A stretch of 64,000 nt of DNA from Ignavibacterium sp. (GTDB taxonomy: Bacteria > Bacteroidota > Ignavibacteria > Ignavibacteriales > Ignavibacteriaceae), in contig JAGXRK010000044.1 in NCBI GenBank assembly GCA_018335755.1, forward strand, positions 62,001 through 126,000. The letters are read 5' to 3'. A program made the position numbers and the translations under genes. Below the pieces are notes generated by a model. It did no database searches. It was given only the letters and a program-made list of their open reading frames with translations, and was not told where the DNA came from. Shown here piece after piece: positions 27,816 through 33,639 of the stretch. Each line of letters opens with the position of its first letter. Position 1 is the stretch's first letter.

Positions 27816-28443
27816 TTAAATATCCTTTCTTCAATCCGTGGTGCTCAAATGTTAATGTATTTTTTATCAATCGATGAATTACATCTTCAAACAAGATTCC
27901 ATATTCTGGTTTGCTATTATAACTCCACCGTTTTGTGGATGGATTGAATGAATATCTTTTGTGTTCTTCCGGATGATGAATATTTGGTGCATAAACGTTT
28001 ACCCATTCCGTTTCACTTCTGAACCCGAGGATAATCAATGATTTTTTGTACTCGTATTTGTAGAGATGTTCGGGACCGAAGAAAACAGAGTTTTTCAATA
28101 GTTCCAAAGAAAGAGAATCTACATACTGTTTTAACCACGATGATGATATTTTATAATAAAGATGTTTGCATAGTTTACGAATATCTCTGTCCTGGTATTC
28201 TTCTCGTTTTGCTATTTGATCTTCACAGGTGCACCGGAGATTATAAACATCAAGATGAAACTCCTTGTAACGGTATCTTTTGTCTTTTACTTTGAGTGGA
28301 AACAGTGGCAGCGGGTGGACATAGTAATTTTCACCAGGATTAAGTGGACCGGTAGCATCCTGCTTTAGTTTACGGAGATCAGAATATTTTTTTGGTTTTT
28401 TAAGGTCGACCCGTTTTGCTTCTAATATCAATAAATACCCCAA
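27808..28443 (-). CDS. SWIM-type zinc-finger protein
   Basis: The 211-residue protein has a C-x-C followed much later by C-x-H (NLRCTCEDQI, then RKLCKHLYYKI) at about residues 70-98. This is the CxCx(n)CxH SWIM pattern, usually a DNA- or protein-binding zinc module. The rest is rich in aromatic and charged residues and has no recognised domain. It lies between the repressor and a micropeptide on the lysogenic transcript. SWIM domains occur in transposases, helicases and RAD51 partners, but none of those partners is fused here. Confidence 0.7.
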   Translation of the reverse strand: MGYLLILEAKRVDLKKPKKYSDLRKLKQDATGPLNPGENYYVHPLPLFPLKVKDKRYRYKEFHLDVYNLRCTCEDQIAKREEYQDRDIRKLCKHLYYKISSSWLKQYVDSLSLELLKNSVFFGPEHLYKYEYKKSLIILGFRSETEWVNVYAPNIHHPEEHKRYSFNPSTKRWSYNSKPEYGILFEDVIHRLIKNTLTFEHHGLKKGYLNG

Positions 28444-28456
28444 TAAATAATGAGAG

Positions 28457-29092
28457 TTACTTCTTTTTAATGTTAACTATTTTATAAATCTGCTCGATTC
28501 TGTCTTTAGTTAGTATTATTGGTTTCTCTGCATTGTTATACGAAAACAAACCAATCGTGTTTTTTACTTCCGGATTATGACTGAAAATTTTTATCGCTCC
28601 TTTTGTTTTATCCCACCGGACAGCAACGATGTCGCCATCTTTATACTTTGCCGAAGTTGAACATAAAACCATATCTCCCGGTTGAAGAAACGGAGTCATT
28701 GAATAACCATACTCGGAATCAATGACTAACCAGAAGTGTGCTCTCGGATCATAAAATAAATCATCAGATTCATTCCAATCGTTGTATTCAGTTACTTCAG
28801 AATAACCGGCAGGAATTTGACCGAGCACTTTGTAAATCGGGATGCTTGAAGGCTTGAGCTCTAAATCATCTTTTAATACTTCTGAAACCTGATCCTCTTC
28901 CAGGTCAATAAACTTCTCAAGTTCATTTTTTATTGAGTTGAACAGGTCAAGATCCAGCTCCGGACTTTCCTTTAGGTGATAATTAAAATTTTGGGGAGTA
29001 ATTCCAATCCGCTCAGCTACGAGAGCCTGTGATATTCTGGCTTTTTTGGCTTTTTGAAGCCACTTTATTACAATATCCTGGCGTTTTGACAT
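28457..29092 (-). CDS. LexA/CI-type repressor with S24 autocleavage domain
   Basis: The product has an N-terminal helix-turn-helix (ISQALVAERIGITPQNFNYHL) and a C-terminal S24 peptidase domain. The Ala-Gly cleavage site is in GQIPAGYSEV, the catalytic Ser is in YGYSMTPFLQPGDMV, and the catalytic Lys is in WDKTKGAIK. It should maintain lysogeny and be cleaved through RecA during DNA damage. I prefer the ATG at 29092 (MSKRQDIVIKW); an ATG at 29131 adds 13 residues but its AGGA is too close. It is transcribed away from the early operon across a region with an operator palindrome. Confidence 0.9.
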   Translation of the reverse strand: MSKRQDIVIKWLQKAKKARISQALVAERIGITPQNFNYHLKESPELDLDLFNSIKNELEKFIDLEEDQVSEVLKDDLELKPSSIPIYKVLGQIPAGYSEVTEYNDWNESDDLFYDPRAHFWLVIDSEYGYSMTPFLQPGDMVLCSTSAKYKDGDIVAVRWDKTKGAIKIFSHNPEVKNTIGLFSYNNAEKPIILTKDRIEQIYKIVNIKKK

Positions 29093-29145
29093 ATTATAAA
29101 AGTTTTCTGTATAGCTTATAATATATGACATATTCCTAAAGTATA

Positions 29146-29164
29146 TTTTTATAATTTATAAAAA
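29146..29164. promoter_or_regulatory. Perfect palindromic operator candidate for the repressor
   Basis: TTTTTATAA-T-TTATAAAAA is a perfect 9+1+9 inverted repeat located 6 bases before the -35 of the early promoter, within the divergent region. Its core ATAATTTATAAA recurs at 29216-29227. AT-only palindromes also arise by chance, so binding is inferred from position. Confidence 0.5.
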
Positions 29165-29169
29165 TTATC

Positions 29170-29198
29170 TTGACATTTAAGAGAAAATCCTTTATGTT
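29170..29198 (+). promoter_or_regulatory. Early (lytic) promoter
   Basis: TTGACA (29170-29175), 17 bases, TATGTT (29193-29198). The -35 is a consensus match. It reads into the early operon starting at 29237 and lies between the two operator-like repeats, as expected for a repressor-controlled phage promoter. Confidence 0.65.
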
Positions 29199-29215
29199 TT
29201 ATTCAGTTATTTTGA

Positions 29216-29227
29216 ATAATTTATAAA
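29216..29227. repeat. Second copy of the 12-base operator core
   Basis: ATAATTTATAAA here repeats 29151-29162 exactly. The copy lies downstream of the early promoter and overlaps the ribosome binding site of the first early gene, a place where bound repressor would block transcription. Confidence 0.45.
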
Positions 29228-29236
29228 GGAAACAAA

Positions 29237-29506
29237 ATGTTGATTATAGACCAAATTCGAAGAATTGACAATCAGTCAATTATCCGCTATTCGAATAAGT
29301 TTACACTTCCTCTTCCAGATCCATTCATTGAAGCAAATAAACTCCAGCCAAAAGATGAAATGGTCATTTACCGCGACCGGGTTAATGGTCACGATGCGTT
29401 AATAATAATCCCCAAAAAATCAATTGAGAATCATGATCAATCCGAACGGACTGACCATAACGGGGAAGAAAAATCTTCCCTTGTATCTGATGTTAAAGTG
29501 GTCTGA
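29237..29506 (+). CDS. First early protein, possibly AbrB/SpoVT-like regulator
   Basis: An 89-residue protein with a good AAAGGA ribosome binding site. The N-terminal part (SIIRYSNKFTLPLPDPFIEA, then LQPKDEMVIYRD) has the alternating pattern of a swapped-hairpin AbrB-type DNA-binding fold (a basic strand, LP, then a polar turn before a strand). The tail is acidic and disordered. By position it would be the Cro-equivalent, but no HTH is seen. The assignment is tentative. Confidence 0.6.
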   Translation: MLIIDQIRRIDNQSIIRYSNKFTLPLPDPFIEANKLQPKDEMVIYRDRVNGHDALIIIPKKSIENHDQSERTDHNGEEKSSLVSDVKVV

Positions 29507-29526
29507 TGAAATGTTGAAAACTAATG

Positions 29527-29550
29527 AATCATCCATAATGATTTTTTTTT
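29527..29550 (+). terminator. T-rich hairpin after the first early gene
   Basis: AATCAT (29527-29532) and ATGATT (29538-29543) form a 6-bp stem with loop CCATA followed by seven Ts. The weak stem and strong T-tract suggest a leaky early terminator like those used with phage antitermination. Confidence 0.5.
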
Positions 29551-29589
29551 ACTGAAAACTAAAAAGCGAAGACAGGAAAATCTCAGGTT

Positions 29590-30039
29590 ATGAACAACAA
29601 TAATTCAATCCATACAGAAAAATTCAATATGCTTAATGAAGATCAGAAGTTCATTAATCAGATCCTGGAAAGGTTCGGTCTGGAAATAAAATGGCTCGCT
29701 GAAAAGCTTCCTATGGATTATGAGCTGCTTCGTTACCAATTGCGTGAGGCTATCAACTATAGACAGGATGTTCATTCAAGAATTATTGAGGTGTTAAAAA
29801 AGGAAGGGTATATCAGTTCGAACAAAGAAGTATGTGATAAACTTAAAGATGATTTAATTGACTTCTCATCAGTACTCTCCGGAACAGTCTCTATCATATC
29901 AAAATCTGTTAAAGAAAAAATAAATGATCGTGTACTTGATGAGAGCGAGAAGAAGATGCTTACCGATCAGATAAAATCGCAGTTGAGAAGGGTTACAGAT
30001 GAATTCAATGACTTACTCATTACGATTGACTTGAAATAA
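29590..30039 (+). CDS. Phage regulatory protein, CII/CP76-like candidate
   Basis: A 149-residue protein. The N-terminal half contains an HTH-like stretch (RFGLEIKWLAEKLPMDYELL) similar in pattern to the HTH of the prophage repressor. The C-terminal half is helical with VLDESEKKMLTDQIKSQLRR, resembling the second domain of Phage_CII_2/CP76-type regulators. It is the second gene of the early operon, a usual place for a CII-like regulator. The family assignment is by pattern only. Confidence 0.55.
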   Translation: MNNNNSIHTEKFNMLNEDQKFINQILERFGLEIKWLAEKLPMDYELLRYQLREAINYRQDVHSRIIEVLKKEGYISSNKEVCDKLKDDLIDFSSVLSGTVSIISKSVKEKINDRVLDESEKKMLTDQIKSQLRRVTDEFNDLLITIDLK

Positions 30040-30040
30040 A

Positions 30041-30391
30041 ATGTTAGTCACTCAAGAACAAATATTTAAGAAGCTAAGCGACATCGAGAAGAAACTCGAA
30101 AAGTTTATGAAAGAAACCGATTCATTCAGCATCGAGGAGATAAGCTTAAATAAAGCCTGTAAACTTCTTAAGCTCGGCAGCTATTCAGTTATTCAACTTG
30201 TCAAATCCGGAAAGCTTCAGGCCAGAGTTTACAGGGATAGCAAAAGAAAACTGCGTTACCGCTTCCGGTTAGTTGATATAAGAGCCTTTCAACAGAATAA
30301 TAAATATGATCAGGTTTCACTTCACGCCGATGAAGTTGAGTCTGCAGAGGAAATTGCTAAAAGATTTTTCAATCAAAAAAGGAGTGCTTAA
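30041..30391 (+). CDS. Helix-turn-helix protein (excisionase/MerR-like fold)
   Basis: A 116-residue protein with a short N-terminal coiled coil (KLSDIEKKLEKFMKE) and then a winged-helix HTH: EISLNKACKLLKLGSYSVIQ, followed by KSGKLQARVYR and a RFRLVDIRAF wing. This pattern is typical of excisionase-type HTH_17 domains. It starts 1 base after the preceding gene. It could be the excisionase for the integrase, or a plain transcription regulator. The distance from int favours the second. Confidence 0.65.
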   Translation: MLVTQEQIFKKLSDIEKKLEKFMKETDSFSIEEISLNKACKLLKLGSYSVIQLVKSGKLQARVYRDSKRKLRYRFRLVDIRAFQQNNKYDQVSLHADEVESAEEIAKRFFNQKRSA

Positions 30392-30588
30392 TGGAAACGA
30401 CTGTTAATGTTATCCCGGGGAAAGGTTATTTGATCATTGAAGCCTGGAACGATCACTGTTCAATCCGGGTGGCAGAAAAGAATACCCATTTCATTTATCG
30501 ATTAATAAAGGTTTCTGTGAAGTTGTGGATAAAAACAACAGGTCAGTTATTCAGACAAGTTTTAATAAATAAAAAAGTCCTGCGTTAA
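30391..30588 (+). CDS. Small protein of unknown function
   Basis: A 65-residue basic protein (METTVNVIPGKGYLIIEAWN) whose ATG overlaps the previous stop by one base (TAATG) and which has a GGAG ribosome binding site. No family is recognised. The last codons run into a 9-bp hairpin. Confidence 0.5.
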   Translation: METTVNVIPGKGYLIIEAWNDHCSIRVAEKNTHFIYRLIKVSVKLWIKTTGQLFRQVLINKKVLR

Positions 30589-30597
30589 CAGGACTTT
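30574..30597 (+). terminator. Hairpin at the end of the first early gene group
   Basis: AAAGTCCTG (30574-30582) and CAGGACTTT (30589-30597) form a perfect 9-bp stem with loop CGTTAA. The T-tract is short (TTT, within the stem), so termination may be partial or the element may act in RNA processing. Confidence 0.5.
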
Positions 30598-30629
30598 ATC
30601 GATCACTAAACTTATTAGAAAGGTTCACT

Positions 30630-30821
30630 ATGGAACTACACAAAAATAACAATTCACCAACAAAAAAGAAATCCCGGTTGAGGATTAGCCTGGTGAAACC
30701 GTTAAAGGTTACGCTGGATACTTCTTCAATAGTAACAGAGGAAAGACCGGTTACAAGGTTGCACCATCTGTTCCAGGGTTTCAAACAAACCTACGGACCG
30801 AAAGGAGATGTAAGACGATGA
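30630..30821 (+). CDS. Small basic protein of unknown function
   Basis: A 63-residue Lys/Arg-rich protein (MELHKNNNSPTKKKSRLRIS) with a GAAAGG ribosome binding site and a 4-base ATGA overlap with the next gene. The overlap is the main argument that it is real. No family is recognised. Confidence 0.55.
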   Translation: MELHKNNNSPTKKKSRLRISLVKPLKVTLDTSSIVTEERPVTRLHHLFQGFKQTYGPKGDVRR

Positions 30822-31804
30822 GTACACAATTAGTTAAACTCACAGAGGAAAGAATCGGAAACAACAACCAGCTTCAAAAATTTGTGCAGCAAGCCAGAAC
30901 AATAGCAAATGTTGTATTTCCGGAGACACTTCCTTTCAGCGATAAGTATTGCAGGCTCGGTGCTGAAATCGTAACCGTGAATCCAAATGATGACAAACAA
31001 GTTTATCAGAATGAAAGCGGTGGTTATTGTTTACATCTCAGCAAGTTAAATGAGATTGCCAAAGCAGCTAAGATAAGAGTTGTTGGATCTCGTATACTTG
31101 AACGTAAAGTTGATGAGACCGGCCGGGTTACTTTTATAAGTCACGAAGTAACAGTTCAATACCGGACTGTAAGCGGCGAAATGATAAAGGAATCATACAC
31201 CGGTAAGTACGATTACTTTAATGATGCAGCAACAAAAAGCGAGAAGCAGACAAAATCCAGACGCAAACACGCAGAGGCTCTCGCTGAAAGTAATGCTTTA
31301 ACCAGGGCTTTCAATAAAGTCCTGCCTCAACTTCCTCAATCTTTCAACAAAAAGGATTTCGATAAACCATTCCTGATCCCTTATGTGGAAGAAGATAAGA
31401 ACGCTTTGCTTTCTGAATTCTCTCCGGAGGAACAGAAATCAATTAAGAAGGAACTTGCCAGACAAAAACTTGGCATAGTTGATACAATTTATCAATCAGG
31501 ATCTCCTGCAAACAACAGCAGACAAGTTGAAGAAGCCGTGGTTACTGAGGAAGTGACAGAAGCTCCCAAAACCGAAACACCACCAAACGAAGATCCCGGG
31601 TTTATTTCAGAGACTTATCGTGAAGCTCCGCAGAATGAAAGAACTGAGAAAATTTTACAATTAATTGAATTGAAGAAATTCCAGGATCCTAAAGGCACTC
31701 CGTTTACTCAAGCCAGGATTGAACAATCTCCACTCGATTCACAAATTAAGTTCATTAAGAAGCTTCTGGAAATGCCGGATGCTGAGGAGGCGTTACCTAT
31801 ATGA
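30818..31804 (+). CDS. Candidate phage DNA annealing/recombination protein
   Basis: A 328-residue protein with no certain family. The middle has SRRKHAEALAESNALTRAFNKVLPQLPQ (split here as a basic helix followed by an Arg-containing helix), a pattern seen near the end of the core of several phage single-strand annealing proteins. The C-terminal third (about residues 220-290) is acidic and low-complexity, as is common in proteins that contact SSB or other partners. Position directly before an SbcD/SbcC-like nuclease pair supports a recombination role. This is inference from context, and a RecT/Rad52-type fold was not demonstrated. Confidence 0.55.
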   Translation: MSTQLVKLTEERIGNNNQLQKFVQQARTIANVVFPETLPFSDKYCRLGAEIVTVNPNDDKQVYQNESGGYCLHLSKLNEIAKAAKIRVVGSRILERKVDETGRVTFISHEVTVQYRTVSGEMIKESYTGKYDYFNDAATKSEKQTKSRRKHAEALAESNALTRAFNKVLPQLPQSFNKKDFDKPFLIPYVEEDKNALLSEFSPEEQKSIKKELARQKLGIVDTIYQSGSPANNSRQVEEAVVTEEVTEAPKTETPPNEDPGFISETYREAPQNERTEKILQLIELKKFQDPKGTPFTQARIEQSPLDSQIKFIKKLLEMPDAEEALPI

Positions 31805-32100
31805 ATTGGAAAACGGAAGTGCTCGGACACACAATCCGGGTTATTGATGAAGAGGGAAACGACATTGTTGTTGTCGGTTCTGTTGCAAATCCGGAAAACA
31901 TAAAGATTGCAAATCTGCTCTCAGCAGCTCCTCAACTTTATGATGATCTGGCAGTTGTATATCAACTGTTCAATTCATTTCAGATCTCATTACCAAAAAC
32001 TATTTCAAATCGAATTGGTGAGTCATTAAAAAAAGCGGAGGGAAAATGTACAGAAGAAACAAAGCAGACGGATGCATTACAGCAATCCCGACAGCGTTAG
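31801..32100 (+). CDS. Small phage protein with AAP-L-Y motif
   Basis: A 99-residue protein with a beta-rich N-terminus and IANLLSAAPQLYDDLAVVYQL, a motif found in many uncharacterised phage early proteins of this size. The ATG overlaps the previous stop by 4 bases. The C-terminal 18 codons are overlapped in another frame by a micro-ORF. Confidence 0.65.
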   Translation: MNWKTEVLGHTIRVIDEEGNDIVVVGSVANPENIKIANLLSAAPQLYDDLAVVYQLFNSFQISLPKTISNRIGESLKKAEGKCTEETKQTDALQQSRQR

Positions 32101-32153
32101 TGATGGCAACATTAATTTATTTAATAATAACTATGGCAGGAATTTTCAAATGA
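32046..32153 (+). CDS. 35-residue membrane micropeptide overlapping two genes
   Basis: ATG at 32046 follows a strong GGAGG ribosome binding site with good spacing and runs to TGA at 32151-32153. It encodes MYRRNKADGCITAIPTALVM followed by a hydrophobic end, that is one basic N-terminus and one membrane helix. The stop overlaps the ATG of the SbcD-like gene (ATGA). It may be a real micropeptide or a leader coupling translation of sbcD. Confidence 0.5.
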   Translation: MYRRNKADGCITAIPTALVMATLIYLIITMAGIFK

Positions 32154-33352
32154 AACAATTAAGATTTATTCATACAGCGGACTGGCATGCTGATGCTGAT
32201 CCGAAAAAACAAAAGAAGCTTGAGGCTTCTCTTGATCAGATGGTTGCGTATTGCAGCAACGTAAAAGTTAATGCAATAATTCACGCCGGGGATGTATTTG
32301 AGAAGAGTCAGAAATACCAGGCAAACTCAGGCGTGCCGGTTGTGCTTAAGTATTTACACAAACTTGCAAAGTTGGTTGATTTCATCTTCATAACAAAAGG
32401 AAATAATAGTCACGATGAACCCGGAAGCATAGAACTGCTTCACCAGATCGAACCGAATGTATTTGCTTATGAATATCCGGTGGTGTTAGGAATGAAAGCT
32501 GGTGCAGTAAAACAACACGTATTTGATCTGCTAAGAGACGAGCACAGGATAACAGAATTTGATTACATCGTTTCCTTAGTTCCATATCCAACAAAAGCTT
32601 CTCTGTTAATTGAAGACAGTATAGACAACAACAATGCAAACTTCATTGAAAAGTTTGAACAGATCTTCGAGCACATTGGTGAGGTTACACAACCTTATAC
32701 TTGTCCGAAGCTTCTGGCTTTTCATGGTAATGTCGTTGGATCTCGTTTGTCATCCGGACAAACATTAGTTAGTCAGGATATAATGGTTGCACCTTCCACA
32801 CTTGAAAAAGCAAAGCACGATTATTATGCACTTGGTCATATTCATTTAAGACAATTCTTCAAACCGAATATGGGTTACTCCGGGTCAATCTATAACAAGA
32901 ACTGGGGAGAGACTGAACAGAAAAGCTTTGAAACAATCGAGTTTGAAGATGGAAATATGATTACGATAACAATTCCGCTTAATGCTGCCCGTCCGATGGT
33001 AAAGATTGATGCTGAATTCATTAATGGACGCTTTGAGTGGGATGAATCAATCACAACTGATGAAGCAAATGCAAACGCTGAGTTTCGTTTCCGGTGTACC
33101 GTATCTGAGAATGACCGAAAGTTAATCTCTGATGATAAGATTGAATGGTTGAAAACTTTCTTTGGTAAAGATGTAAAGATTGAATTCAACATCATCCCGG
33201 ACCAGCGTGAAAGCAGATCTGAGAAGATTATGAATTGCAAAACCTTGCTTGATGAAGTTAAGGAATACGCTTCTGTCATCGAGCAACCGATTAACGGTAC
33301 GATTGAACAGAAAGTCCTGGAACTTCAGGAGAAAGGAGTTGAGGTACAATGA
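32150..33352 (+). CDS. SbcD/Mre11-like DNA nuclease
   Basis: The start at 32150 (MKQLRFIHTADWHAD) puts the metal-binding motif at the N-terminus as in the family; a longer frame to 32072 adds an unrelated leader. Calcineurin-type phosphoesterase motifs follow in order: HTADWHAD, IIHAGDVFEK, KGNNSHDEPGS (a variant of GNHD), LLAFHGN and YALGHIHLRQ. Length is 400 residues. With SbcC-like ATPase it should process DNA ends during phage recombination-dependent replication. It overlaps the flanking genes by 4 bases each. Confidence 0.88.
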   Translation: MKQLRFIHTADWHADADPKKQKKLEASLDQMVAYCSNVKVNAIIHAGDVFEKSQKYQANSGVPVVLKYLHKLAKLVDFIFITKGNNSHDEPGSIELLHQIEPNVFAYEYPVVLGMKAGAVKQHVFDLLRDEHRITEFDYIVSLVPYPTKASLLIEDSIDNNNANFIEKFEQIFEHIGEVTQPYTCPKLLAFHGNVVGSRLSSGQTLVSQDIMVAPSTLEKAKHDYYALGHIHLRQFFKPNMGYSGSIYNKNWGETEQKSFETIEFEDGNMITITIPLNAARPMVKIDAEFINGRFEWDESITTDEANANAEFRFRCTVSENDRKLISDDKIEWLKTFFGKDVKIEFNIIPDQRESRSEKIMNCKTLLDEVKEYASVIEQPINGTIEQKVLELQEKGVEVQ

Positions 33353-33639
33353 TAAAATATCTAATTATTCTCGGAATGTTTTATCAGCCTAAAAACAAGC
33401 TTCACAAAGCGATACAGGAATTTATTGGCCAACAAAATCGAAAAGTGATCAAAGAAGAGAATCTTCAAGCTTATAAGAAATATCTCGGTGATGGAATTGA
33501 AAGACTAAATGATCAACATCGAAAATGCACAAGGGTAAGTGCTAACTTCTGGAAAAGCGAAACCGATGAACATCTCCACTTGGAGAATGTAGTATCACTT
33601 TCAATGTTTAAGTTTAAGGAGAAGGGAGTTGAGGTATGA
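33349..33639 (+). CDS. Small protein between the SbcD- and SbcC-like genes, unknown
   Basis: A 96-residue protein, helical and basic (KLHKAIQEFIGQQNRKVIKE), with no recognised domain. It overlaps both neighbours by 4 bases, so it is made together with the nuclease pair and may be an accessory factor. Confidence 0.6.
   Translation: MIKYLIILGMFYQPKNKLHKAIQEFIGQQNRKVIKEENLQAYKKYLGDGIERLNDQHRKCTRVSANFWKSETDEHLHLENVVSLSMFKFKEKGVEV

Noticed and set aside
30596..30821. Antisense frame overlapping the small basic early gene
   Set aside because: The plus-strand frame has a ribosome binding site and an ATGA overlap with its neighbour. The antisense frame has neither.
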